From positions 39,029 to 103,028 of the forward strand of contig PLLE01000041.1 in the NCBI GenBank assembly GCA_003141245.1: 64,000 bases of DNA, given 5' to 3'. Shown one piece after another: positions 62,266 through 64,000 of this stretch (positions within the stretch are counted from its first letter, which is position 1; the number at the start of each line of letters is the position of its first letter). The DNA is from Chloroflexota bacterium (GTDB lineage Bacteria; Chloroflexota; Limnocylindria; Limnocylindrales; CSP1-4). The notes below the pieces were generated by a model, which worked only from the letters and a program-made list of their open reading frames with translations, made no database searches and was not told the DNA's origin. The position numbers and the translations under genes are program-made.

Positions 62266-63108
62266 ATGAGCACTGCTGCCCGGCCCGCTCGACAACGTCT
62301 GGACCAGCTCTTGGTCGAGCGCGGCCTGACTGAATCGCGGACGCGCGCCCAGGCGCTGATTCTCGCCGGGCACGTCCGGGTCGGCGAGGGCGACGCGGCA
62401 CGAACCGATCGCAAGCCCGGCGATCTCGTCGAGACGACCATCGACCTGGAGGTGGAAGCTCCGCCGCCGTTCGTTTCCCGCGGTGGCATAAAGCTGCGCG
62501 CGGCCCTGGACGTCTTCGGATTGGAGCCGGTCGGGATGGTCTGCCTGGACGTGGGATCTTCCACGGGCGGTTTCACGGACCTGCTCCTGCAGCGCGACGC
62601 GAGCCGGGTCTACGCCGTCGACGTTGGCCGTGGCCAACTGGCCGAGACCTTGCGCCACGACCCGCGGGTCATCTCCATGGAGCGCACCAACGCCCGCGCC
62701 CTCGGGCCCGGGAGTCTTCCGACGGCGGTGGACATGGCCGTGGTGGACGTGTCGTTCATCTCGCTGGATCGGATCCTCGGTCCGGTGGCCACGTGCTTCG
62801 GGCCGTTGGGCGGCCGGATCGTGGCCCTGGTCAAGCCCCAGTTCGAGGCCGGCCGCAAGCAGGTCCGCGACGGCGTCGTGCGCGACCCACAGATCCACCG
62901 CCAGACGCTGGAGACCGTGGCCCGGCATGCCCTTTCCATCGGCCTGCGGGTGCGAAATGCCGTGGCTTCGCCGATCACCGGCCCGGCCGGCAATCGCGAG
63001 TTCTTCATCGAGCTGGAAGTGCCCGCGGGCTACGTGCCAACGGAGGGCGGATCGGTGGACCTGCCGGCGGAGTGGTCTATAAAGTTCGGAGAGCTGGCCG
63101 GGATATGA
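62266..63108 (+). CDS. tlyA: TlyA family 16S/23S rRNA 2'-O-methyltransferase or hemolysin-like
   Basis: S4-domain FtsJ-like methyltransferase. The 280-residue protein begins with an S4 RNA-binding domain (about 12-72: QRLDQLLVERGLTESRTRAQALIL). The Rossmann-like methyltransferase follows, with SRGGIKLRAALD, CLDVGSSTGGFTDLLLQ and VVDVSFISLDRIL. The K-D-K-E tetrad pattern appears present. It is called tlyA by homology; whether it methylates rRNA is inferred. ATG 62266 is preferred; ATG 62239 would add nine residues. It overlaps nadK (ATGA), the normal tlyA-nadK order. Confidence 0.88.
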   Translation: MSTAARPARQRLDQLLVERGLTESRTRAQALILAGHVRVGEGDAARTDRKPGDLVETTIDLEVEAPPPFVSRGGIKLRAALDVFGLEPVGMVCLDVGSSTGGFTDLLLQRDASRVYAVDVGRGQLAETLRHDPRVISMERTNARALGPGSLPTAVDMAVVDVSFISLDRILGPVATCFGPLGGRIVALVKPQFEAGRKQVRDGVVRDPQIHRQTLETVARHALSIGLRVRNAVASPITGPAGNREFFIELEVPAGYVPTEGGSVDLPAEWSIKFGELAGI

Positions 63109-63947
63109 AGCTCGATCGGATCGGTTTCGCTTACAACCCCACAAAGGAGGCGGCGCTCGACCTGCGCGAGCGGGCCGAGGGCTGGTGCGAGGTGCGCGGC
63201 ATCGCCCATTGGGCCGCGCCGGCGGGCGAGACGCAGGCACTCGTCGAGAAGCTCCCGGAAACCGGCGCGCTCGTCGTGCTCGGCGGCGACGGCACCTTCC
63301 TGCGAGCGGCGCGGGCGGTCTCGGAAGTGGACGTGCCGTTGCTGGGCGTAAACCTGGGCAAGGTCGGCTTTCTCTCGAAAGTCGAGACACACGACATGGA
63401 GAAAGTCCTCGGGCATCTGGTGGCCGGCGACTTCACGCTCGAAGCAAGAATGGCCCTCCACGCCGAGATCCATCCCGCCGGCCGCGCTGAGGCGAGCGAG
63501 ACCTTCTTCGCTCTCAACGACATCGCCGTCGCTCGCGGGTCGATGGCTCGAGTCTGCCGCATCGAGGTCGAGATCGGCCCGTCTCACCTGGCCACCTTCA
63601 CCGCCGACGGTCTGGTCGTCTCGAGTCCGACCGGTTCGACCGGCTATTCCTTCTCGGCGGGGGGCCCGATCGTGGATCCGACCAGCCGCAACCTCGTGGT
63701 GACCCCTATCGCGGGCTATCTGACGGCGATCCGATCGGTGGTGGTCAGTCCCAGACACACGGTCCGCGTCCGCATCCTGGATGCGTATGACATCCTCATG
63801 AGCGTCGATGGGCGCGAGGACAGGCGGCTCTCAATCGGCGACGTGGTCTCGGTTTCGGAGCTGCCGCGTCCGGTCCGCTTCATCGAGCCACGTGACGCCG
63901 TCCCGTTCTGGGATCTGCTGCGACAGAAGTCGGAGCTGTTGCCGTCA
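63105..63947 (+). CDS. nadK: NAD kinase
   Basis: Phosphorylates NAD+ to NADP+. The 281-residue protein has LGGDGTFLRAAR with GGDG at 60-63, LGVNLGKVGFLSKVE, LNDIAVARGSMAR and the NAD-binding SSPTGSTGYSFSAGGPIV. The C-terminal basic stretch (VSPRHTVRVRILD) is typical. ATG overlaps the tlyA stop. Its stop overlaps the next ATG (ATGA). Confidence 0.94.
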
Positions 63948-64000
63948 TGACCACGGCCGCGGACGCGGCAGAAGAGGCGCGGGAGCCGAGCGAGGCCCGA
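63947..64000 (+). CDS. Start of an unknown gene (probably recN), cut by window edge
   Basis: Eighteen codons are visible: MTTAADAAEEAREPSEAR, disordered and uninformative. The ATG overlaps the nadK stop (ATGA). In most genomes tlyA-nadK is followed by recN, so a recN gene is the best guess, but nothing here proves it. Confidence 0.35.
   Translation, partial: MTTAADAAEEAREPSEAR

Overview
The window is a gene-dense, GC-rich bacterial chromosome segment made almost entirely of housekeeping genes. The gene content and order fit Chloroflexota: rpmB / asp23-fakA-recG-rsmD-coaD, an FtsA-like actin with a baseplate-J-like membrane protein, a solitary Flp pilin, and a type-2 IleRS. A lineage near Limnocylindria is my guess, but there is no 16S rRNA here to confirm it. 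Genes are tightly packed, and many neighbours share ATGA or GTGA stop/start overlaps, so translation is probably coupled. I see no prophage, transposase, CRISPR array or rRNA.

Layout: 0-2.2 kb holds secG and a solitary oligopeptide-type solute-binding protein. At 2.2-2.5 kb there are three tRNAs (Leu-CAG, Leu-GAG, Val-UAC), followed by lemA-htpX. At 4.5-5.1 kb there are five tRNAs (Phe, Gly, Gln, Cys, Leu-UAA). At 5.2-7.4 kb there is a PadR / HAAS-domain membrane protein / second PadR-like operon with a palindromic operator candidate. A 49-residue Flp pilin lies on the minus strand at 7.65-7.80 kb and is easily missed. Then come rpsF-ssb-rpsR, a TSUP transporter with its DUF1634 partner, a Ca2+/cation exchanger, ilvE, a membrane glycosyltransferase, ileS, lspA-rluD-gmk-priA, def-fmt, rlmN-rpe-PAP2 and dtd. 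From 30 kb: rpmB (minus strand) diverges from asp23-fakA-recG-rsmD-coaD, followed by a coiled-coil protein, DUF177, hisS, an ECF sigma factor with a membrane partner, aspS, a degenerate MobA-like gene (minus strand), typA, nifS-mnmA, two small membrane proteins, alaS, an ftsA-like / baseplate-J-like / ruvX / mltG envelope operon, pepP-efp, xseA-small TM protein-xseB, dxs, tlyA-nadK, and the first codons of what is probably recN.

Most striking observations: (1) the IleRS active-site HXGH motif is replaced by GVHH, the swapped GXHH form known from mupirocin-hyper-resistant IleRS2. (2) Two intergenic gaps (24.7-25.2 and 29.4-29.8 kb) carry copies of an apparently undescribed element of about 200-225 bp, bounded by related 32-bp inverted repeats and containing a conserved internal palindrome; in one copy the left end is repeated three times at about 60-bp spacing. 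(3) Many genes have a -10-like hexamer (TANNNT) ending only 6-10 bases before the start codon, which points to widespread leaderless transcription. (4) lspA appears to start at CTG, and the coiled-coil gene after coaD may start at ATC. (5) Several families show fusions or degenerate motifs: Rpe with a C-terminal extension, a MobA-like protein that has lost its nucleotide loop, EF-P with Arg32, and DXS with GDA in place of GDG.
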